Below, in pieces: positions 27,567 to 36,301 of a stretch of 64,000 nucleotides of DNA (positions are counted from its first letter, which is position 1; every line of letters starts with the position of its first letter). This stretch comes from Atopobium minutum. Lineage in GTDB: Bacteria > Actinomycetota > Coriobacteriia > Coriobacteriales > Atopobiaceae. The stretch is from positions 1,414,501 through 1,478,500 of the forward strand of contig FNSH01000001.1 of NCBI GenBank assembly GCA_900105895.1, given 5' to 3'. Below the pieces are notes generated by a model, which saw only the letters and a list, made by a program, of their open reading frames with translations, was not told the DNA's origin and did not search any database. The position numbers and the translations under genes were made by a program.

Positions 27567-27597
27567 GTGAAGCGAAGGGCTTGCTAGGAGTTATGTA

Positions 27598-28761
27598 ATG
27601 CGTACCGATGATTTTGATTACAACCTGCCCGATGAGCTCATTGCTCAGGCACCTGTTGAGCCACGCGATTCTTGTCGCTTGCTGGTGCTGCATCGCAGTG
27701 ATGGCAGGGTAGAGCATAAGATTTTTAGGGATATTGTGGACCTGCTCCAGCCTGGTGATTTGCTGGTGGCAAACAAAACACGCGTTATGCCTGCTCGTTT
27801 GGTAGGTCGTAAGCAACATACCGGTGGTGTGTCAGAGACCTTGCTGCTTCGTCGCCGTGAGGATGTGGATGCCTTGGGTAGCGTGTGGGAATGCTTGGTT
27901 AACCCCGGCAAGCGCTTAAAGCCCGGTGCGATTATTGAATATCGTGCGGGTGGTTTGCACGCTCCTCAGATCAGTCCGGTGGTTTTAACCGGCGAGATCA
28001 TGGACTTTGTGGATGACAACCGCGGTGGTCGTCTTGTTAAGTTTGTGCCGGCGGCAGACTTGAGTTTGGATGAGGCCATCCATCGGGCGGGTCATGTGCC
28101 CCTGCCTCCCTATATTACCGAGTATGACGGAGATCCCGAGAAGTACCAGACGGTGTATGCCATGAAGGAAGAGCATTCCGCTGCAGCCCCTACGGCTGGT
28201 TTGCACTTTACGCCCGAGCTTATCGATAAGATCAAAGCCAAAGGTTGTAGGTGGGCAACGGTAGAGCTTGAGGTAGGTATAGATACCTTTAGACTGGTTA
28301 CCGAGGATGATCCTACCCAGCATGCTATGCACACGGAGCGCTATCATGTGCCGCAGGATGTGATTGATGCAGTGCATGCTACTAAGGCTGCTGGTCATAG
28401 GGTTATTGCTGTTGGTACTACGGCCGTGCGCTCGCTTGAGTCTGCCTGGGAAAGGAACATCGACGTGTCAGATCCCGCTGTTACTGCGCTTCATTTTGAG
28501 AAGGCAGCTGAGTCTGCTGCGGTAACAGGTACCGGGGATGTGGTGGCACGCCACGATGCAAGCACGAACCTGTTTTTGATGCCTGGGTCTACTTTCCATG
28601 TGGTAGATGCAATGATTACAAACTTCCATGTTCCGCGCTCTACCCTTATGATGCTCGTTTCTGCCTTTGCTAACCGTGATCAGATTATGGATGCCTATGA
28701 GCAAGCCATTGTTCAACGATATAGGATGCTCAGTTTTGGTGACGCTATGTTCATAGAGTAG
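27598..28761 (+). CDS. queA: S-adenosylmethionine:tRNA ribosyltransferase-isomerase
   Basis: QueA moves the ribosyl unit of SAM to preQ1 in tRNA, forming epoxyqueuosine. The 387-residue protein is full length. It starts FDYNLPDELIAQAPVEPRDS and keeps KTRVMPARL, SAAAPTAGLHFTPEL and GTTAVRSLESAW, and ends with TNFHVPRSTLMMLVSAFA and YRMLSFGDAM. AGGAG precedes the ATG. With queH just upstream and tgt 2.7 kb downstream, the window carries the tRNA-directed steps of the pathway; the preQ1-making genes are not here. Confidence 0.96.
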   Translation: MRTDDFDYNLPDELIAQAPVEPRDSCRLLVLHRSDGRVEHKIFRDIVDLLQPGDLLVANKTRVMPARLVGRKQHTGGVSETLLLRRREDVDALGSVWECLVNPGKRLKPGAIIEYRAGGLHAPQISPVVLTGEIMDFVDDNRGGRLVKFVPAADLSLDEAIHRAGHVPLPPYITEYDGDPEKYQTVYAMKEEHSAAAPTAGLHFTPELIDKIKAKGCRWATVELEVGIDTFRLVTEDDPTQHAMHTERYHVPQDVIDAVHATKAAGHRVIAVGTTAVRSLESAWERNIDVSDPAVTALHFEKAAESAAVTGTGDVVARHDASTNLFLMPGSTFHVVDAMITNFHVPRSTLMMLVSAFANRDQIMDAYEQAIVQRYRMLSFGDAMFIE

Positions 28762-28772
28762 AAGGTTTGCTC

Positions 28773-29084
28773 ATGAGATTATTGAGAAATTTTTCTTGGG
28801 ACAGCAGTTGCGGTAAACGCCTTAGAGTTGGTATTGCACTCTTGCTTGTTCTGGTTATACTACTTTTCTTATTTGTTCCAGTGCTGAAACCGTACTATGC
28901 TTTTGTCATTATCCTGCTTCATCTAGCGGTTATTATTGTCACAACATTTAGGCTAATTACATGCAAAGACTCAGATGTATCTAATTATGTGCTGATAATT
29001 GCAATAGCTCTTTATAATCTCGCTATGGCACTCTTAAAAATAGCTGGTTTTGATACCTTTATTGGTTTTGACTTCTGGTTGTAG
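28773..29084 (+). CDS. Small three-helix membrane protein of unknown function
   Basis: The 103-residue product is almost entirely hydrophobic, with three predicted transmembrane helices (about 18-40, 43-65 and 75-97). The N-terminus is basic and cytoplasmic-looking. AGAAGG at 28761-28766 supports the ATG at 28773 over a TTG six bases earlier. It is more AT-rich than queA upstream. No family is recognised. It lies 11 bases after queA and may share its transcript; a hairpin follows the stop. Confidence 0.65.
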   Translation: MRLLRNFSWDSSCGKRLRVGIALLLVLVILLFLFVPVLKPYYAFVIILLHLAVIIVTTFRLITCKDSDVSNYVLIIAIALYNLAMALLKIAGFDTFIGFDFWL

Positions 29085-29100
29085 CATATGCCTCAATACA

Positions 29101-29137
29101 ACACCCGTCTATCGTAATAAGCGACAGACGGGTGTTT
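29101..29137. terminator. Hairpin between converging genes
   Basis: A stem of about 14 bp with one mismatch (29101-29114 with 29122-29135) lies between the small membrane gene (+) and the coiled-coil gene (-). T tracts are short on both sides. Confidence 0.6.
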
Positions 29138-29191
29138 ATGCCTGCATACAAAAAGTGGCTTATAGGATAAAAATCGATCGTATACTTTGTA

Positions 29192-30718
29192 TTACAACAC
29201 GTGTGCAAGGGACAGCAATACCAGCAGAATGATAAAACCAGCAGCACAGAGCACACCAATAAAGATATAGCGCTGCTGTTTTGTTTTCTCGCGCAGTTTT
29301 GCTTCACGCTTTTCTAGGTTTTGTACCTGGCGTTGTTGCACCTCAATAGCTGCTTGTGTATCGCTTATGGTATTGCGTAGCTCTTCCGTAAGCTCGGGTG
29401 TTGCATGAATCTCTTTTGCCTCATCGATAAGGGACTGCGCATTATCGCGCCTAGCCGTGGCATCATCAAGTTGCTTTTGCGTATCGGTAATGGCCTTGGT
29501 TAGCGCAGCTATTTGCTTATCTACTTCAGATTCGCGCCCATGAGCATCCTTGAAAAGCTTGTCATAGTTTGCCTTGCGCTCATCCGCTTCACGCTTGGCA
29601 TCCTCAAGCGTTTCTTGTGCAAAATCAAGAGAATTACGTTGCGTGTAAAGGTGCGTCAGCGCATTTTCTATGGCACGACGATGCTGTTCTGTAATGTCAG
29701 CAATGTCGTTGTGGAAACGATCAAGAGCACGCTCTTCCTTAGCAATTGCCTTGCGCGTGTGTTTGAGGGCGTTTTTATCGGCTGAATCCGAGGCAGTGAG
29801 TGTCGCCAATTCATCGTTCAGTTCTTCAATATGCGCCGTAGACTTTTCTATAGACTGCTTGACGTAGTTAATCTCCTCATCACGACGGCCTACCACGTCC
29901 TTGTGCTGCGACTCAGCCAGCTTAAGAGCACGTTTGGCATCTGCTACGGCCTTGGTGGCCTCATCCACCTTGTCCTGTGCCTGCTCGAGTTTTGCCTTAT
30001 GGGGGCGTAAGTCCTGTCTATGGGTCTCACGTAATGTTGCGAGTTTCTGCCGTAATTTTTCTTCCTCAGCTTGTTTGTCTGCAATGATTTGCGAAAGCTT
30101 CTTCATGTGGTTCTGCGCTTCAATGCGCAGGGTAGTTTGATTGTCGATAATGTCTGTGTAATTTTGAGCCACCTCTTCGCGGTGGGCGAGAAGAGCGGAG
30201 TTCTCGGCAAGTTCATCTTGAACTTGCTTCAGCCGTGTGCGTGCAGCATTGGTTTGCTTAACGGCACGTCGTACATCGCGCACCGCCTCAAAGCCTTCCA
30301 TGACGGTGTTGGCGCCTTGGCTTGCACCGCTTGAGATGGTCTCACGTGCTTTACCAGCAAACTTGGTAAGGTCGTCTTTGTTGATTGAGTTGGCAACGCT
30401 AGAAATAGTTTTATTGATAGTGGCTGCTACATCGTCCAAGGGTTTCTCGGTAGGCTTAACCTGCATTGCTGCTGACTCTGCTGTCGTTGCTGGCTCAGAC
30501 TCAGGCTCAGGCTCAAGTGCTGTTGGTGGTTCAGGCTTAGGTGCAGGCTCGATTGCCATTGGTGTGGCAGACTCGGCATCAAGGTTAGTACCAGGATTGG
30601 TATCTGGCTTGGCTATGGCTGTATCAGCCTCATGGGACTTATCAGCTAAAGCATCAAAGGTACCAGCGGCATCATCTGGAGAGGCGGTATTGGAAGTGTT
30701 GACAAGATCGTCGGTCAT
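29192..30718 (-). CDS. Tail-anchored coiled-coil protein of unknown function
   Basis: The 508-residue protein has no signal peptide. Residues 1-95 are acidic and rich in Pro, Glu and Ala (a PEPEPE-type linker). From about 95 to 475 it is a continuous heptad-type coiled coil with Lys/Glu/Ala/Gln bias. The last 25 residues form one transmembrane helix (YIFIGVLCAAGFIILLVLLS), so most of the protein would sit in the cytoplasm, held to the membrane by its tail. Such shapes suit structural, division or membrane-spacing roles, but no function can be assigned. The ATG at 30718 has AAGGA upstream; a TTG 18 bases earlier was rejected. Confidence 0.75.
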   Translation of the reverse strand: MTDDLVNTSNTASPDDAAGTFDALADKSHEADTAIAKPDTNPGTNLDAESATPMAIEPAPKPEPPTALEPEPESEPATTAESAAMQVKPTEKPLDDVAATINKTISSVANSINKDDLTKFAGKARETISSGASQGANTVMEGFEAVRDVRRAVKQTNAARTRLKQVQDELAENSALLAHREEVAQNYTDIIDNQTTLRIEAQNHMKKLSQIIADKQAEEEKLRQKLATLRETHRQDLRPHKAKLEQAQDKVDEATKAVADAKRALKLAESQHKDVVGRRDEEINYVKQSIEKSTAHIEELNDELATLTASDSADKNALKHTRKAIAKEERALDRFHNDIADITEQHRRAIENALTHLYTQRNSLDFAQETLEDAKREADERKANYDKLFKDAHGRESEVDKQIAALTKAITDTQKQLDDATARRDNAQSLIDEAKEIHATPELTEELRNTISDTQAAIEVQQRQVQNLEKREAKLREKTKQQRYIFIGVLCAAGFIILLVLLSLAHVL

Positions 30719-30979
30719 TATGTGTCCTTTGTACAAATTCTTCTATTCATAGAGTAGTCGAATACTGTAGGTTTACCCAGGAGATGAGCTAAAGTTCTGT
30801 AAGAGGTACGAGTTTTATCAATTGTTACTGAATATATAAGGAATGTATTAAAGAATACCCGCACTATAAAAAACTTTATGCATACCTCATCAATCCCTAC
30901 ACGTGTTTACTGCATAATTCTGCTAGGATAAGAACTGAAGTTAGTCTTTTTTCGTATATACGGATAAAAGGAGATAAAG

Positions 30980-31252
30980 ATGGTTTCTAAGCAGACCACT
31001 ATTAAGAATGCAACGGGTCTTCATGCTCGTCCTGCATCCGCCTTTGTTATGGAAGCAAAGAAGTACCAGTCCAACATCACTATTGCGGATGTAGACAAGG
31101 GCACTGCTCCTGCAAATGCAAAGTCCATCATGATGATTCTTGCTGCTGGTCTTGGCACAGGCACTACGGTAGAGGTATCCTGTGACGGTCCTGATGAGCA
31201 GGAGGCTTGTGACGCACTGATCGCTCTTATCGATAGTGGTTTTGGCGAGTAA
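30980..31252 (+). CDS. ptsH: Phosphocarrier protein HPr of the PTS
   Basis: The 90-residue HPr passes phosphate from enzyme I to sugar-specific enzymes II. The His-15 site is in ATGLHARPAS. The regulatory Ser-46 region is NAKSIMMILA, as in Gram-positive HPr phosphorylated by HPr kinase. AAAGGAG precedes the ATG. It stands alone here: ptsI does not follow, and a terminator lies directly downstream. Confidence 0.95.
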   Translation: MVSKQTTIKNATGLHARPASAFVMEAKKYQSNITIADVDKGTAPANAKSIMMILAAGLGTGTTVEVSCDGPDEQEACDALIALIDSGFGE

Positions 31253-31275
31253 GATAACAAAACTATAATATACTG

Positions 31276-31309
31276 ATGCCTGGCGGCTGTTGCACGTCAG
31301 GCATTTTTT
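31276..31309 (+). terminator. Terminator of ptsH
   Basis: A 10-bp stem with one G-U pair (31276-31285 with 31295-31304) runs into a T tract. Confidence 0.83.
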
Positions 31310-31386
31310 ATGTCTGAGGGTTTACCTACAGGCAGCAAAAGGGCACAGACTACCTACAAGAAGCTTTACCTATCAAAAAGTTTTAG

Positions 31387-32550
<1,164 letters not shown>

Positions 32551-32557
32551 AGCCGAT

Positions 32558-32661
32558 CAGTCTCTTTTCTGTCCAATCATGTGGCTATAATGAATGATTG
32601 AAAAATAGCTGTCGGTATAGAGCAGCTCTGCTGTATATCGTACCAACCTGAAAAGAGACTG
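32558..32661. promoter_or_regulatory. 12-bp perfect inverted repeat bracketing the secD promoter
   Basis: Arms 32558-32569 and 32650-32661 are perfect complements. A consensus TATAAT lies between them at 32586-32591. The right arm covers the ribosome-binding region of secD (ATG at 32666). A transcript reading through from tgt would contain both arms; one starting at the TATAAT would contain only the right arm. Confidence 0.55.
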
Positions 32662-32665
32662 TCGT

Positions 32666-34144
32666 ATGGCTCACAAAAAGTCACAGGGCTCCTCAAGGAC
32701 GGGGATCAATCGCTGGGATACTAGCGCAGCGCCCAAAAACCGCAGGAGTTCCTCTAAGTTTTCAAGCTCAACAGAGCTGCGTAAGTGGACAGCAACACTT
32801 ATAGCGCTGCTTGTTATCTGTGTTGCCTGTGTTATCGGGTTTACGCCTCTTAATGAGCGCATTACACAGGGCTTGGATATTCAAGGTGGCGTTTCTGTCA
32901 TTATGACTGCAAGCAAAGCCGACGGCTCTGCGCCCAGCGATGATGATATGCAGGCGGCAACATCCATCGTTCAGAATCGTGTCAATTCCCTTGGTGCTTC
33001 TGAGGCTACCGTTCAGAAGCAGGGTAACAACGCTATTCTCATTCAAATTCCGGGTGCGACCGATGCTCAACAAGCAGTAGAGACCATTGGCAAAACCGGT
33101 TACCTTGAGTTTGTTCGCTTGGATACCATTAGTGATGCAGACGCATTGAGCCAGCTCAGCTCCTATAAGGAAGATGTTACGCTCAAAAAAGGTTCTTACT
33201 CTGCTTTTATGGATGGATCTTCCATTGCGTCGGTACAAGTAGCACAGCAGTCAAACTCTGCAACCGGCGCCTACGTGGTCAACCTGTCTTTGACAGCTGA
33301 GGGAGCCAAGAAATTTGCAGAGGTAACCAGCGAGCTTGCGCCAACCAAGGGTCGTATCGCCATTGTTTTGGATGGTGTGGTTAAGTCTGCTCCTTCTGTT
33401 CAAAATGAGATCACGGATGGCAACGTCAGCATTTCTGGCAACTTTACTGCAGATTCTGCCCGTGCCCTTAAGACCGTACTCGACTCGGGCTCTTTGCCGG
33501 TTACGCTTAATTATTCTGAAAGCCGTGTTGTTGGTCCTACCCTTGGCCAGGACTCGCTACACCAAGGCCTTTTTGCCATTGCACTTGGTATGGCAATCGT
33601 TATCTTATATTTGTTTGTGTTCTACAAGGGCTTGGGTATTTTGACGCTGGGTTCTTTGGCTAGCTTTGCCATAATGTATCTAGGCCTTTTAGCGGTACTG
33701 TCCCATTTTGGTGCCTTTGCCCTATCGCTTCCTGGTTTAGCAGGTATTGTTTTAACCATTGGTATGGCAGCAGACTCTTCCATTTTGGTTTTGGAACGCT
33801 TCCGAGAAGAAATTAGGATGGGCAAGAGCATCCGTACCGCCTCGCTTTCTGGTGTTAAGCATGGTATTGGAACCTCGCTCGATGCAGATATGGTCACCAT
33901 GGTTTCTGCACTCGCCTTGTTCTTCTTTGCAGTTGGTCCCGTAAAGGGCTTTGGTCTTACCCTAGGCCTAGGCATTGTGTGCGACGTTATTACCATGTTT
34001 ATGTTTAAGGCGCCTGCCTTGCGTCTTTTGGCGCGTGGTCCCATTGCAAAGCATCCTGGATTTTGGGGCGTTTCATCCGATGTAGCTGAGGCAAACAAAA
34101 AGCAGCCTGCCCCTGCCACGAAGGGGGGTGTGGCTCATGCGTAG
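32666..34144 (+). CDS. secD: Protein translocase subunit SecD
   Basis: SecD works with SecF to pull secreted proteins through SecYEG using the proton gradient. The 492-residue protein has a basic, Ser-rich cytoplasmic tail of about 40 residues, a first transmembrane helix (about 43-65) and the D1 motif LNERITQGLDIQGGVSV. A large outer domain (about 75-270) follows, then five C-terminal helices with GMAADSSILVLERFREE. The start region is covered by one arm of a long-range inverted repeat. The gene overlaps secF by eight bases. Confidence 0.95.
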   Translation: MAHKKSQGSSRTGINRWDTSAAPKNRRSSSKFSSSTELRKWTATLIALLVICVACVIGFTPLNERITQGLDIQGGVSVIMTASKADGSAPSDDDMQAATSIVQNRVNSLGASEATVQKQGNNAILIQIPGATDAQQAVETIGKTGYLEFVRLDTISDADALSQLSSYKEDVTLKKGSYSAFMDGSSIASVQVAQQSNSATGAYVVNLSLTAEGAKKFAEVTSELAPTKGRIAIVLDGVVKSAPSVQNEITDGNVSISGNFTADSARALKTVLDSGSLPVTLNYSESRVVGPTLGQDSLHQGLFAIALGMAIVILYLFVFYKGLGILTLGSLASFAIMYLGLLAVLSHFGAFALSLPGLAGIVLTIGMAADSSILVLERFREEIRMGKSIRTASLSGVKHGIGTSLDADMVTMVSALALFFFAVGPVKGFGLTLGLGIVCDVITMFMFKAPALRLLARGPIAKHPGFWGVSSDVAEANKKQPAPATKGGVAHA

Positions 34145-35093
34145 TCATTTTTCTCATGAGTTGCCCATTATCAAGTATCGTCATGTCTTTTTGGGACTCT
34201 CTGCTGTATTTATTGTTTTATCTCTTGCGGGCTTGCTGGTACGTGGCCTGGTGTTTGGCATTGAATTTAGTGGCGGTACCGAGATTGATTTTTACAATAC
34301 CGGCAGCATTTCCATTGATCAGATGCGCAACGCCCTGTCAGAGGCTCAGGAGGGTAGCGCCACCGTTCAAACTACTCTGACGGATGGCTCAGCTGGTTTC
34401 TTGGTTCGTTCGGATACCACGGATCCCAAGGTTGCAACCGAGCATGCACAGCAAGCTGCCAAGACCTTATCGTTACCCGATACTTCTTATCAGGTAACCA
34501 CCATCGGACCTGATTGGGGCTCCAATGTAACGCACTCTTCTGCACTGGCATTTGGCCTTGCTCTTGTGGCGATCATTGCCTACATTGCTATTAGGTATGA
34601 GTACAAAATGGCTTTGTGTGCGGTGGCCTCTTTGGTGCACGACCTCATTATTACGGTGGGTATTTATGCGTGGACCCAAACGGCGATTACGCCCAATGTA
34701 GTGGCAGCTCTGCTTACCATCATGGGGTATTCGCTCTATGACACCGTTGTTGAGTTCCACCGCATCAATGAGAATGCCAAGCGTCTTAACGATGGCATTC
34801 ATCGCAGTTACAACCAGATTGCAAACTTCTCTATAAATGAGGTTTTGGTTCGTACCATTAACACCACCATTACATCACTGGTACCCGTATGTGCCATGCT
34901 TGGCTTTGGTGGGGCGACGCTCAAAGACTTTGCCTTTGCTATGCTCATTGGTTTGGTGCTGGGCGGCTACTCCTCCTTTGGTGTGGCTTCTCCGCTGCTC
35001 TGCGTTTGGAAAAGCCAAGAACCCAAATGGAAAAAGCTTGAGGCAAAGTATGGGTCTGGTGCTCAGACTAAAACGCCAGTCGAGGTGCAATAA
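34137..35093 (+). CDS. secF: Protein translocase subunit SecF
   Basis: The 318-residue partner of SecD has a first helix at about 17-38, GIEFSGGTEIDF, an outer domain, then five helices with GYSLYDTVVEFHRINEN. That carries the conserved Asp/Arg region of SecF, and INTTITSLVPV follows. The ATG at 34137 with GGGGGG six bases upstream is preferred over a GTG at 34128. The stop overlaps the recJ start by one base (TAATG). Confidence 0.95.
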   Translation: MRSHFSHELPIIKYRHVFLGLSAVFIVLSLAGLLVRGLVFGIEFSGGTEIDFYNTGSISIDQMRNALSEAQEGSATVQTTLTDGSAGFLVRSDTTDPKVATEHAQQAAKTLSLPDTSYQVTTIGPDWGSNVTHSSALAFGLALVAIIAYIAIRYEYKMALCAVASLVHDLIITVGIYAWTQTAITPNVVAALLTIMGYSLYDTVVEFHRINENAKRLNDGIHRSYNQIANFSINEVLVRTINTTITSLVPVCAMLGFGGATLKDFAFAMLIGLVLGGYSSFGVASPLLCVWKSQEPKWKKLEAKYGSGAQTKTPVEVQ

Positions 35094-36301
35094 TGACAAG
35101 GCTCGACGGAAGCAAGCGCTGGGAAGTTTTGACGCCTCATGCTGATGCCGAGCAGCGCCTTCAATCACAGCTTCACGTTTCTCCGCTGGTTGCTCGCATC
35201 ATGGCAGCACGCGGTTTTGATGCCAACACGGAAGCGCAGCACTTTTTGCAGCCTGACCTTGATCGGGATTGGCTTGATCCCTATATCATTCCCAATATGG
35301 AGCAAGGCGCCTCTCAGATAGCTGAGGCCATTACTGCCGATAAAACCATTTCGGTGTTTGGGGATTTTGACGTGGATGGCATAACATCCACCTGTCTGCT
35401 CACCTTGGCGCTTCGTCGCATGGGTGCCAATCATGTGCGCGCCTATATTCCGCACCGTTTTGATGAGGGCTATGGCCTGTCTGCTGCAGCTCTTGATCGT
35501 GTTATGGCAGATGGCAAGCCCGATCTTATCATTACGGTTGATAATGGCATTTCTGCTGCACATGAGGTTGCTTGGCTGCTGGAGCAGGGCATTGATGTTG
35601 TCGTTACCGACCATCATGAGCCTGCGGATTTGGTGCCCCAGGGTGTACCTGTGGTTGATCCTAAGCTGCAAGCGTCTAATGGCTCTCGTGAGTTGGCGGG
35701 AGCTGGTGTTGCGCTTAAGATGGTCTGTGCGGTGGGACAAGCACTGGGCATGCCGCATCTCTGGCGTGAGTATACAGAGATTGCCTGCTTAGGCACCATT
35801 TCTGACATGATGCTTTTGGTGGGCGAGAACCGATCGCTGGTGTATGACGGTATTCGTCGCCTGCGTACTACTTCGCGTCCAGGCATTGTGGCCTTGAGTG
35901 CTATGAGTCACGTGGACTTGGCATCCGTCACAGCAGACTCCCTGCCGTTCTCGCTCATTCCACGCTTGAATGCTGCAGGACGTATGGGCAAGACGGATAT
36001 AGCGCTTGAATTGTTGCTTACCCAAGACCCCCAAGAAGCTGCATATTTGGCAGGCGAGCTTGAGGGCATCAATCAAACACGACGTGAGATTGAGTCCAGC
36101 CTGGCACAAGAGGCTATGGCCATGGTTGAAGCAACCTATGAGCCTGGTAGCCGTGTGATTGTTATTGCAGGTGAAGGCTGGCATGAAGGAGTAAAGGGTA
36201 TTGTCGCCAGCCGTATTGTTGGGCGCTATCATGTTCCATCGCTTTTGTTTACCGTATCTGATGGTATCGCGCGGGTAGTGGGCGCAGTGTTGGCTCGGTA
36301 G
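35093..36301 (+). CDS. recJ: RecJ-helicase fusion, 5' part: RecJ DHH nuclease domain
   Basis: RecJ is a 5'-3' single-strand DNA exonuclease used in RecFOR repair and mismatch repair. This part holds the DHH core: FGDFDVDGITSTCL (about 87-100), IITVDNGISA, VVTDHHEPAD and the EIACLGTISDMM helix, then the start of DHHA1 (EGWHEGVKGIVASRIV). The family sequence stops making sense at IARVVGAVLAR. Adding one base in the GGG at 36273-36275 restores GSGRSVGSVDLF and then RFGGHSGAVG, so this and the next entry are one gene of about 1,240 codons. Confidence 0.9.
   Translation: MTRLDGSKRWEVLTPHADAEQRLQSQLHVSPLVARIMAARGFDANTEAQHFLQPDLDRDWLDPYIIPNMEQGASQIAEAITADKTISVFGDFDVDGITSTCLLTLALRRMGANHVRAYIPHRFDEGYGLSAAALDRVMADGKPDLIITVDNGISAAHEVAWLLEQGIDVVVTDHHEPADLVPQGVPVVDPKLQASNGSRELAGAGVALKMVCAVGQALGMPHLWREYTEIACLGTISDMMLLVGENRSLVYDGIRRLRTTSRPGIVALSAMSHVDLASVTADSLPFSLIPRLNAAGRMGKTDIALELLLTQDPQEAAYLAGELEGINQTRREIESSLAQEAMAMVEATYEPGSRVIVIAGEGWHEGVKGIVASRIVGRYHVPSLLFTVSDGIARVVGAVLAR

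Noticed and set aside
30237..30752. Ala/Ser/Gly-rich plus-strand frame at the start of the coiled-coil gene
   Set aside because: Antisense of the Pro/Glu linker; no ribosome site or family.
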